Assembly: GCA_039105265.1 (NCBI GenBank)
Contig: JAPFFF010000008.1
Location: forward strand, 3,596,001 to 3,660,000
DNA length: 64,000 nt
Direction: 5' to 3'
Source of the DNA: Tritrichomonas musculus
Taxonomy: Eukaryota; Parabasalia; Tritrichomonadida; Tritrichomonadidae
Of the stretch, positions 48,545 to 60,500 are shown piece after piece. Position 1 is the first letter of the stretch. Every line of letters begins with the position of its first letter. The notes below the pieces were generated by a model. That model did no database searches. It worked only from the letters and a program-made list of their open reading frames with translations, and was not told the origin of the DNA. A program made the translations under genes and the position numbers.

Positions 48545-51500
48545 TCACACCATGAACTGTTCAGGTAAAACGCAAAGCATTGAAGTTCCATTTGCAATCA
48601 GTTCAGATTGTGAGTTGTCAGTTCTTAGTGGGACATACCAAATCAGGTTTTCATCTTGTCCATCAACGTAACTGTTGATACTATGACGTGAATGAAGAGA
48701 ATCAACGAAAAATGTCCTGTAAAGAGGGCACATAAATGTTGTAGCAGAATTTCTTGGTACAGATTTTGTCACTGTACAAAGCAAAGAAGGAATCTTCTGC
48801 AAAGTTTTTGTTTGTCTGTTTAGAACAAGTTTTGCTTCTGTATAAGTTCCGCATAAAAGATGGATTCCAGTCAAACATATGAATCCATCTGGTGGTTTTT
48901 GATTTTCTCCAATAACAGAGAATTCGATTGAAACGGAATCAGTTGTCAAACCTCTTTTAGATGCGATTTCGCTCATGTATGCAAATAATAATCCTCTGAG
49001 ATTAGAAAATAGTCGAACATCCACGGATTCTATCAAAGCTGAGCTTGCACAGTTTTGCAAGAATTCTCTTTTTTCGTTCATGAAAGAAATAAATCGAGAT
49101 GATGTTTGAGATGAGTCGAATAAGATCCAATCCCTCCACTTCTGAGGAACCGTTCCATTTAAGAAAAGTGTCACATCATCTGACAAATTCGGATTTGCCA
49201 ACTCTTTTCTTAACTTAGAAAGCACTCTATTAAAGTTAATAATTTCTTGTTTCAATACATAAATAGTCGGAGAACTTTTTGAGAGTCTATTTAAGTGATT
49301 TGTTGAAATGTCCTGTGGAATTGACATCACGTAACCATCAAGTCTTGCTTCAAGCTGCTCTCTTGAAGGATTCTTCTTTATAGCGGGCGATAATTGAATG
49401 ATTCCTTTTGTCACCCATCTCGAGAAGATCCAGTCACGAATACTTGCCGTTGAAGACCTGTTTAACAAGAGACCGTCGGCCGAAGCGAAGACCGGCATCT
49501 TCTGAGCAAAACTGTTGTAGTTAGAAAGAGGCATCTCCATTGGCATCTGGTACTTGTCAGCGTCAGGGTAACCTTGACAATAAGTGAATTCGTCGTCGAC
49601 GAAATTTGACCCAAAAATCGCATAAATCAACGAACGAATTTCTCTTCGATCGGAACTGTCAACGACGGAGTTAGCGAAGCATCCATCTTGAATGAAGTCT
49701 CTTATAACATTAATGGGGACGATAGAAGTGTTATCAATTATGACTCTCAATGTTTCGAAAATTTCTTTAAAAATGGAAACTTTTATGTCGAAGTACGAAT
49801 GATACGAAAGAGGAATCAACATCTCTCTGTATCTCAACAATGAATAACAAAGAGCTGTTGAATAGCAAAGTTTCTTCATCGCTTTTGGATTCGTCGATGA
49901 ACGAATCGAAGTCGAATGGTGATGATAAACTTGCATGATTTGGTGACGAATGCTTGGAAAATCGCTAAAACGAAGTTTTCTTGAATTCTCGAGAAGTCTA
50001 TGTGGAAGTGTTTCAACAGCTTCGTTTGAACAACTGACAATCAATCTAAAATTAGTATGAAGAGAGGTTGTCAGCATTGTTTGATATATGTCGCTCAACA
50101 AAGAAGATGACTCATACGAAGGCTTCGAAATATGAAGAAGAATTCTCGTTCCTCGGCTCATTGCAGTTGTTATGATTTTTCGTGCATTTTTAAGGAATTC
50201 TGGAGAATCATACAGAGAGATTGGTTCGAAGTTATCGCCACGAGTCTTCATTGATATATAATGATGAATCAAAGCAGAAGGATTTCGTTTATATGAAGAT
50301 AAAATTAAAGTCGGCATTGATGCATTTTGCGAAATTATGTTCTCAACTTGGAAGATTGGAATCGTGTTTGCATAATCATTTCCAAACAGATCGGAAATGT
50401 ATCTTTGCACAAAAGTGAAAACATTTTTAATATTGGTGAACTTTAAGTGCTCAAGAGGATCGCCAACGCCGAGTTCAGAAGACGAAAGGTCAATTGATGA
50501 ATTAATTTCTTCAGTAAGATGACGAATTATAACGTCGAGATCATTCATTCTTATTTTCTCCATTGATTCGCTCCTCAAGAATGCGATAATAAACATAAGA
50601 ACAACTGAATCTCGGAATGAAATTGATGGAAAGATCCAATTAAGAATTTGACCAGTTATTAACATTCCTAAATTTTGCTGTTGTTCATTGTTCATTTGAG
50701 CGCCTTGCTTGCCAACACCGGGCATTTGCAGAGCGTTACCGACAATTGTTGCAAAAGCGGCATAACTAAAAGTATTGAATGTTGAAAGATTGAACAAATA
50801 ACGTGAAATCGCTTTCCAAACATTCAATAATATATCAATGACAGTCGAATAAGGCTGTGTGATTTTACTGAAGTTGTTTCGACTCGCGTCGAATTGTTCA
50901 TAACGAAGAACTGCATCGAAATAAAGTTCTTTACTTTGAAGAATGTCACGCATTGTTTCACTGTCAGATAAGAAATCAAAATTAGGATTCGTTTGCAATG
51001 TTGAAACAACATCTGCAATTGATTCAAGGATTTCTCTTTCATGCTTCTCTTTTGCAACACGACATTCCATGTCCATTCGAAGCGATTCATTAAGATGCGC
51101 AAGATTCGCTGGATCAAAGAATTCAACAAAAGTGTTGTTAAGAATCGCTCGCATTGCAAGAAATGAAGACGACGAAACATCAACAACATTGACACGAACA
51201 AGAAGTTCCAATGGAATTTTCTCAACATTTCGATGATTCGTGAAGAGAATCAATTTAAATTTCGGATCCCAAGTTGTCATTTTTGCGCCAATTCGAATCT
51301 CTTTGGATAAAGTGTCACTTTTTCCGAGACGATGCAATGAAAGAAGAGGCGAAACGAAAGGATGAAGAGTGTCGACGTCGAACAGCAATAATGTTCGTCC
51401 TTCATTAATGGCTGATGAAAGAATAGCATCGAGATTTGAACTTGTTTGTGAAGCAACAACGATGTTCTTGTATTGTTTACTTTTGGTGAAATAGAATTCA

Positions 51501-54500
51501 ATTAACATGTCGGGATCAATGACTAAAGGCACTCTTAACGTTGCTTTAATATGATATAAATCCAAAGTCGAATCATAAAGATATGTTTGCTCAATATTAA
51601 AGGCAGAGTCTGTATAATTCATCTTCATGAATTGGTCATTGATGGTCAGCATTGGATTATTAAAAGATGCAGAAAAACCGTCGTTTTTAATCTCATCCAT
51701 GACTGATTTAAGAAGGGATTCTCTGTCCGTTTCATTAAACATTCCGCAATAAGAAACATAAAATGCATAGATTAATGAATCACCAACAATTGTCTCTCTT
51801 TGTGTCGTCACTGATGAGCTCTCAGTCGTCCATTTGTCAACAAGTGTTTCCATGTCTTTAAGAATGGCTTCAATGTTCTTTTTCTTGTTCGTATATTGAG
51901 CGAATTCGTTTTCAGTTGTCTTCTTGGATGACATTGAAGTATCCAAATATTTAACTTCTTCTTCAAGCTGTGATTCGACCTGAGAAATAGATTGTTGTTC
52001 TAATTTCGATTCTTCCACTGCTTCATTAAATTGGCCTTGTAAATTTTCAAGTTCTACTTTCTTTTTGTTTAATTTTTCAGATGTTGTCGCATGCTTGCAA
52101 ATATAAGAAATCCAATCATAAATGTTCTGAAGTGCTGGTGCTACACTTTCCATTTCAGCAGATGTAAAATGTGGATCATTGTAATATGGTAAGACTTGTT
52201 GAATGACTGATGATGAAACAATTTGATAATTGATTTTACTTAGTAATAATGAAATGCAATCATTGTCCATCAAAAGTTTGTATCCTCCACGATCATAAGA
52301 GATTGGATAATCCAAAAAGATACACAAAACTTCAAGCATTAATTTTAATGCAGCAGAAGGTTCTTCAGCATTAATTCGAATCGTTTCAATGTCATTTGTA
52401 TCGAGTTGTTCAATTTGTCTTTGAGCTGTTATTAATTGAGGAATGAGTGAATCAAGTGTTGTTTTCAGCTGATTAACTTCATTTTGAACAACTTTAACCG
52501 CGTCTGCTTTTTCTTTAAGATCTTCTTCAATTTTCTTTCTACGCGTTGCTATTGCTTCTTTCTTTGAAGTGAATGAAACTTCAAGTGATTCACAATCCAT
52601 TGTCAATTTTTGCAAATTTGGCGTAATTGAGTCAATTTTTCTATCAACCATTTGTCCTTCTTCTTCCAAATCTCGAAGGAATCGAAGTGATGATACCAAT
52701 TGGCCAGAATGTGTAAACAACTCTTGATAATCAGTAGAAACGGTTTGTAAGAAATTATCAATGAAATCATAATAATTATTCAGTTTAACAAAATGATGAT
52801 CTATTGTTGCAAGCGTGTGAAGATGCTCAATGATTTGTGGAATACGTTGCAAATAAGTGCCGAGAATGTTATTGTACATTGGTGGTGAAAGTGCATAGGC
52901 AGCAGTATCGATTAAATCTTGTTGTGTAAATGATTTGAATTGAATCTTGATTGCTTTAATTTTATTCTCAAGAAAACAACTTCCTTCATCAACGGCAATT
53001 GATAAATGGAAATTCATTTGAATAGCATTTTTAATTTGATTAAATAATGCATATCTTTGTTCAGGCTTTTGTGCTTGACCATTTGCAAATTTAACATATA
53101 AATCATCAAGTGCTGCTTTCGAGAAAAATTCAGTAAAATCTTGATTTCGTGCAAAATCCATCACAATTTTAAGGTCATTAGAAACACGATTTCCTCGATG
53201 ACGAACAAATAAAATACTTTTCTTATTAAGCAAGGCAATATTTGTAACAATGTCTCTTAATATCGCATATAAGTATTCATGATTATCTGAATCAACTTGC
53301 CTTTTTCCACTTAAATTAATAAAGTCAAATTCAGACATATGAGCAACAAATCGAGTCAAAGTGAATCGTCCTGATCCTTCTGAACCAACAAGAATGGAAT
53401 GGCCACCAGGACAAGTAAAGGCACGATGCATTAATGCCCATTGTTTTAATACCGGCATGTAAAACTTTAAAACAATTTTTTCAGAGGCCGAATTATTATA
53501 AACTTGAAGATAAAATTCAAGTTCTTCACGAATAAAATGAGTTTCATGCGCTGCTGCTTGAACAACGAGTGCATTTTCACTATTGATTGAGAATTCAGAA
53601 TAAAAGAACGTATCGTCACCTTGAATGTCATTTCCTCCTTTCGAATTCGGGAAGATGTTTTGATAAACAGTGACAACTGGTTCAATTGTCTTAGGTAAAG
53701 ATCCGCAAACATAAGCATTGACTTCAGATATCAATGTTCTACAAACCGTTTCTTCATCGTTCTCATTCTGGACTTTACGTTCTTTCATTCGGCAAATTAG
53801 GCTGATTATTTGAACAAGCCCGGGCAATGATTTCGGAAAACCTTGAACTTGAAGCATGCACGAATTCAAAAAGCTCAAAATCTTTTCTGACATTGAAGGT
53901 GCTACTTCAAATGACATCAATAAGTTAGTTAGAACATATTTGACTGTCTCTGTTTGCATCGGCAAAATAGAAACAGGTGCAAAAAGTGACACAAATCTAG
54001 TTGGAAGTTCAGTTAGATCTTGCGTTGTTACAATGACTGAGAAGTCATTGATTTGCGCTTTCTGATATAATCTAGGATCACTTGGAGAATAAAGAACGAT
54101 AGAAAATGTGGTCAATATCATTCTAACGAATTCAATAGCTTCTTTATTTTCACGTGAAATGTCTTCAAATATAAAGACAACCTTCTTTGAATTGGTAACG
54201 AATTTCGTGGTCGTTGTTGTGTGTGAATCGATGAAATTAAACAAACTTTCGGCTGTCTTCGTGACAGATGTTGGTATAAAAATCGGCAAGTAATCGTTTT
54301 CTAATGAAAAGAAGAAGCGTAAAAATGATGTCTTTCCATATTCGCCACTTAGCAAAATGCTTTGATTTTGTCGCATGTAGCACCTGAACAAGTCAACAAG
54401 GCCGATGTATTGAGGTGTTGGAACAATGACGTTACTAATGAAAACATTCGAATATTGAAAGTTAACTGCTTTTTGTTCAAGAATTTTCATTTCTTGTGGT

Positions 54501-57500
54501 TCGAGTTTTCCTTTCAAAATTCGATGCGAACTTAGACATGGTTTCGGATAACATTCGATGAAATGATTTGTCACATTAGAATCGCTCCAATCAGAATTCA
54601 TAGTAATGTGAAAGCTGCTTTTTAACCAAGCATCAAATGAGTTCTTTTCAGTATAACTTAAAATACCGCTAAATGCTTGAAAAGTTGCGTAAATGACAGC
54701 AAGATGAACTTGGTCGTTGTTGTCAGGATCGATTTCATTTGATTCAATTAAATTACGAAGTAAAATCGCTGCAAGTGAAGGCAATCGATCAGTTATTAAT
54801 ATCTTTCCATCTTGCATTGAAACGTTTGATTCAGAAAAGCAAACTTTGTTATCTGTATGATAAATGTATTTAATTGTGACGTTAATAACTTCCTCGAAAA
54901 CTTTCTCAACTTTTTCAAATTGCGAAATTTCAGTAAATCGTGATAAAATCATCCCTGTATTGGTGGATTCATAACTATCGTTCACATGCTTCATTGATAA
55001 GAAGCCACAATAAGGAACCATTGAAGGTGACAAATTTCGAATGTCGCTTGTTTCAATGACAAATCTGAAATTATTGCCAAAATTAAGATAATCAAATGAA
55101 TTCAATTTGGTCATGTCAAGTGATGCAACTTGTGAAATAAATTGTTGGAAGTTTGGACTTAAATCGCCATCAAAAACTAAAACTTTCAACATGTCTTCGG
55201 AGTTGTCACGAAGATGATTTATTGTCGATGATATTTTGCCATGTGCCCAAATTGATCCAGTTGATTGGTCAGACATTAAAGTGCCGAAGTTTCGATTCCA
55301 AGAATCAGAATCATGAAACAATTTTTCAAATTTCATCTTTCTTATGTGCCTGAAGTTATTTCTGGCATTAATGTCAGCAGAAGCATCCAAATCATTGAAT
55401 AATTTCGTCATTGCTGCACTTAAAACAGACAAAAGTGACGATTTTCCAGAATTTGCAGAACCATAAATGACGACAACACGATGCGAAAGTAACAAAGAAA
55501 AGAGCTTCAATGCTTGTTCTTCGATATATTTAGCAGGCAAAGTTTTAATCATTGATGATTTGATTGCAGCTGATAAAGCATTGATTTCATCTTCATCTTT
55601 GAAGACGTTTGGATTGACTATTTTTCCTTTGAATGATTCCAGAGTGTCGAAAAGATGGAAGCAATTAAAAAGCAATAACAAAAGCATCGATTGAGACTCT
55701 TCAACCAAAGATTGGGAGAAATGAAGATAAGTTGCACGTGCTGCTACATATTCTTCAGCAACACGATCAGAATCGAACGAAATATTAAATGATGAATCCT
55801 TCACTTCTCGAACAAGAATTCCCATTTCTTGAATGATTGACGAAATGTGAGCAAAAGAAGATGTTGAAAACAATTCATTTTTAAATGTTAAAGCAATTGT
55901 TGGTATGATTGAATCCAATTTAACAGCAACAGATTTTGAGTTCTTAAATCCATTAGCGACAAGTTTGATCTCAATTATCTTCTTTCTTTCTGGCGCTGAA
56001 AGTGCAGAAGGCTTCACTTTGGCTCTAAATTGAGGCAATAAATCATTCGGAACACTTTTAGAAGTGAAAAAGATCCTCGATGCAGGATTCAATTCAACAG
56101 GTTTCCCTTCAATTATAATCCTTGTTAATCCTGCTGACAAAGCGTCAGAAAATGAATAAACTTGGTCATATAAATGGGAAATTGCTGAATATGGAAGCTT
56201 GTCAATATCAGTAAATAACGCCCAGGCGCCCATCATTATCGTTCCTGAAACAATCCTCGAAATTACATAATCTGAAAAATCAGGAAATGCAGGAACATAA
56301 AATAAATAGCGTCCTGAAAGCATAGCTAATGATTCAATGCATGTTTTTCGTCCTGTTAACGGAGAACCTAAAATCATTGAAAATTTGTCCATTCCAGCAG
56401 TATGAATGGCACGTTGCATTGAAGGTGTCAAGATTGCAGGCCGAACTTTGCCCCACAATTCCCAGCCGAAATCAATTGACTCTTCATTAATGACCATTGT
56501 CATCTTTTGTGAATCATTTGAATATCTGACTTTCGGACTTTGGACCCACCACCACTTGCTATTTTGATCATTTCCCAAATATCTAATTGTTTCAATAAAA
56601 TTGGATATCAATGTTAATGCAAGTCCTGTTTTTTGAACTTCAGTATAAGTAAGCGGTGTGTCAAGAAGTGCTAAAACTTCTGTGTATTTATCTTGAAGCT
56701 TTCTTTCATAGTTTTCAAAACTATGAATGTTTGTTTCTAATTGATTGTAACATTCATCAGTTTCTCTTCCAAATAAAACTTGAAATGCTAAATATACCAT
56801 GTGTGTTGGTGTCGTTAAAATCCAATCAGCAAGTTGCATTGATTTGATTTTAATCATTAATGTGTTAAAATGCTCATTAAAGCTGGTTTTCATTGAATCA
56901 ACAAGTGATGGTAACCAATGATCAATTCCTCCGCTAATGAGTAAGTTCTTTGGAAACATAAATGACTCTTTATTGGTGCAGATCAATCCATAAATGCGAA
57001 TTCGTGAATAGTTCGGACCTTGTGATTGATTATTTTGATCATTTGTTTCATTCGTATCAACATCAATCATTTTCATAAAAAGACGGGCAATGATATATCT
57101 TAAATTAACAAAATCTGTAAATGAAACAAGTTGAAGTACATCGAAATTGCCAAGAACAAAAAGTCGTGGAAGCGAAGTTCGCTTAGAATCAACAAATAAG
57201 CCAAGAGTCGTCAAAATTCCTTCAAGTGCTGAATTGTTTTCTTTCATCATTTCTAAAAGAGATGGAAATTGACATACTACAAGTAAAGATAAATCTTTAG
57301 AGGCATGTCTAACTATAGAAACCCACCTTCTTCTTACCCAATTAAAACGGGTTGACTGTTGTTGTAATGCATTCTTCGTATCTTCATGTAAGAAAAGTGA
57401 TGATAAGAGAACCCAATTTCTTTGAAATAGTTGCCATGAATCAAGGATTAATGCTGCTCCTTCTAGAGATGATTTAAGCTTCGATACTTGATCTTTAACA

Positions 57501-60500
57501 CCATGAACAAAGGGAAGTGACTCAATCCTGATTAATGCTAAAACTGAATCTTCAATTTCAGTGATCATATCTTCAACATTGGCAAGAAGAAGAGAATCTT
57601 CGCTTTTTGTTTGGCCATCCAAAATTGGAAGTTGAACAGAAATCCAACGATCTTGAATCTTTTTGAATTCTTCTTCAAGTTGAGATTCACCAATTGCAAC
57701 ACTTGTTTGTTTAGCAATTTTATCTTTGTAGGTTAAAATGCCAATTGAAACAATTTCTTCTAATTTAATATCTAAATGATAAACATTTGGAAATCCACAC
57801 TCTTCAAATAAAGCTTGCCAATGTCTTGTTTGCATATTAGCTGTTGCAAGGAGTTGAATTTGCTCAATATATGGTATGATTGCATTTAATTTTGACGTTA
57901 ATTCTGACAAAAGTGGAGTTGGAAGGCGTGTAACAGTATTTAAGGCGCTTAAATCACCTTCCAAATCTTTAATTGATTTCGTGAAGAAATCAATATCAAT
58001 TGTTGAGAAAGGGGCTTTCATTGTTCCAGCATCTAAGATTTGCCATTTGCTAACAGCATCGAATAAACGTTCGTCGAAATTAAGAGTATCAATAACTTCA
58101 TGTAAACCTTTAAAATCGCAATATTTAACGCCAAGAACTTTTTGATAATGAAGATATGTTTTAATCTCTGGATCAATTTTACGAACTTTTTCGCGGATTT
58201 GAGAAATATCTGTTTTGAGTCTTTCTGGTTCGGCTTCAGAAATTGAAGAAGGTTGAGCTGATGCCATATCCAAATATTTTTGTAGTTTTGTTTCCAGTTT
58301 CTTTGTAATTTCCCTGAGATTGTTTGTGAAATGCTCCATATTTTGATCTTTGATTGTCTGCGCAACTTGTTGAGCGGTAATAAAAAGTTGCATCTGTGGT
58401 GGAAGAGGATTTTGATTTTCTTCTGTAACATCAATATGCATTGTAAATGCACTAAATAAGCGATACATATCATCGATGAAGTTAATTTCTTCTTGTATTG
58501 TCGGCTGTAAAGATGACGTTTCTGTAATTAATTCGCAATAATGAACAAATTGTTGTAAATTTTTGGGTTCTATTTTTAATTCTTTGCTATAATTTGCAAG
58601 TGCGTTTTTAATACGATCAACTTTATCGTTCAGCATATTTCGAAGAGTTGTTCGTAAAGTTTCTAACGTGGTCATTGGAATTGGCTTTAATTCATTAAGT
58701 AAAGTTCTAGAATTAATATAAATTGCATTACAATATGGTGACAAATTGAAACCTTCGAGGCGATTGTGATCATTGGTAAAAATTTGAATATCACGCCTTA
58801 CACTTCGCATGTCAACAATAGGTTCTTCATCAAAGTTGATAGTTCCTCCTTCTATTCCACTTACATCTTCATTTTTTGAGCCAGGAATTAATTCATAAGG
58901 CTTTCCACTCCTTGTCTTAATATAGCTTCGTACATCCCAAGAATGGCCTATTTCATAAATTGAATAAAAATCAGTGAATTTTTGGGCTTCTATTTGAGCT
59001 TTTTTGTATGACTCATTAATATATTCAATAATTTTAGATTCTATCTCTTTTAATTCATCATCACGTTCAATCATTTTTTCAATTTTAGGTCCAGTTTCAA
59101 TTAGTCGTTTGTAGTCAGGATGTGATTCGCGAATATGAGGACGAAGTTTAATTTCAGTTAGAAGGCGAGGAAGTTTTCCTGCAGTCATAAGAGAGCCCCT
59201 CAGTGATGAATGAATTGCGTCATTCAATTCCTGTAAAGTTGGTGAAAATATAACTTCGCCCTTGTCTGAGAATGAAACTTGAACTTGGAAAACAGCTGAA
59301 TTATCAGAAAAAATAATGTCTGCTGCACGATGCCAGCTTTCTCTAGCTGATTGGGCTATGATTTCAAGGAGCATATAATCAATATCTCTAATAAAGTAAC
59401 CTAGTGCGATAATTTGACCATTAACCATTTTGGTTAATTCAACTCTTCTTTCAGCTTTTTTCTTCTCTAAAACCATCAATTGGGCTAAATTCGGATTTCT
59501 TCGCTTGATCTCTGGAAAATCAGAATCTTTAACTTGAAGAATCCGAGGATCTCGAATTTTGGCATCCAGAGCAAGAATCGTTTCTGTAATTGTTTTGATA
59601 TAATCCGAATAATATTTGTTAAGATGTTCGACGTTGTTTGCAATATTTTCAAAATACTCCTTTAATTCATATTTTTTCTCTCTTGCAAAAGAAAGAAGAT
59701 ATTGATTTATCATTGTTTCGACTGTTGTTTTATTGTCAGGATCAATAAATATTTCGCGAATTTGAAGTTGCGTTTGGAAGAAACCGCTATGGGTAAAGAA
59801 TGGATGTGCAAAAATAGATGATGATAATTCGCTGTACCTTTGTCTCATTACAAATTTTTTCCATATGCGAAAAGGTTTCCAATAAAAAAACTGAGCAAAT
59901 ATTTTTAATTTTCGAATTGTTGAAAAAATCAATGATTCTTTTGACCACCTATCCAATGATATGTGCTCTGTATTTCCATTGTTCATTACATGAGTAACAC
60001 CATTTGCTGACATTGTGAAGTATTCTGAGTTCACATCAGCAAAAGGAACCTTTACAAGTTCATAAGGATTAAAGAATGGATCTGATCTATCTCCTTTATA
60101 ATTTAAATAGATAAATCGATGTCCACGTCCATCTTTTCTTTTGCTGAAGTAAGCAATAACATCTTCATCGAATGCAATAGATAATTTTTCTGTGTTAATT
60201 TCACGGGATATTGTTTCAGGAACTTTTCGAGATGATTCTCTAAGTGCAGTTGATGGCCTTTTTGTCAGTAACGTCGAATAATTACGTGGAGAAATAATTT
60301 CGGCTTCTTTTTTCTTTTTCTTGTCTCTATTTCCGATTAAAGCAGTTTGCGGGCGAGATTGAATGGTTTTATTTCGGAATGCAAGAAGACTCGGACTCCT
60401 TGCTGATAAAAGTGAGTTGCCTTCTGTCCCTCCTGGATTAACGATATCGTAAGTTTCAGTTTGCTCTTCGACAGTTTGAGCGCTAAATATGGGATTTTTT

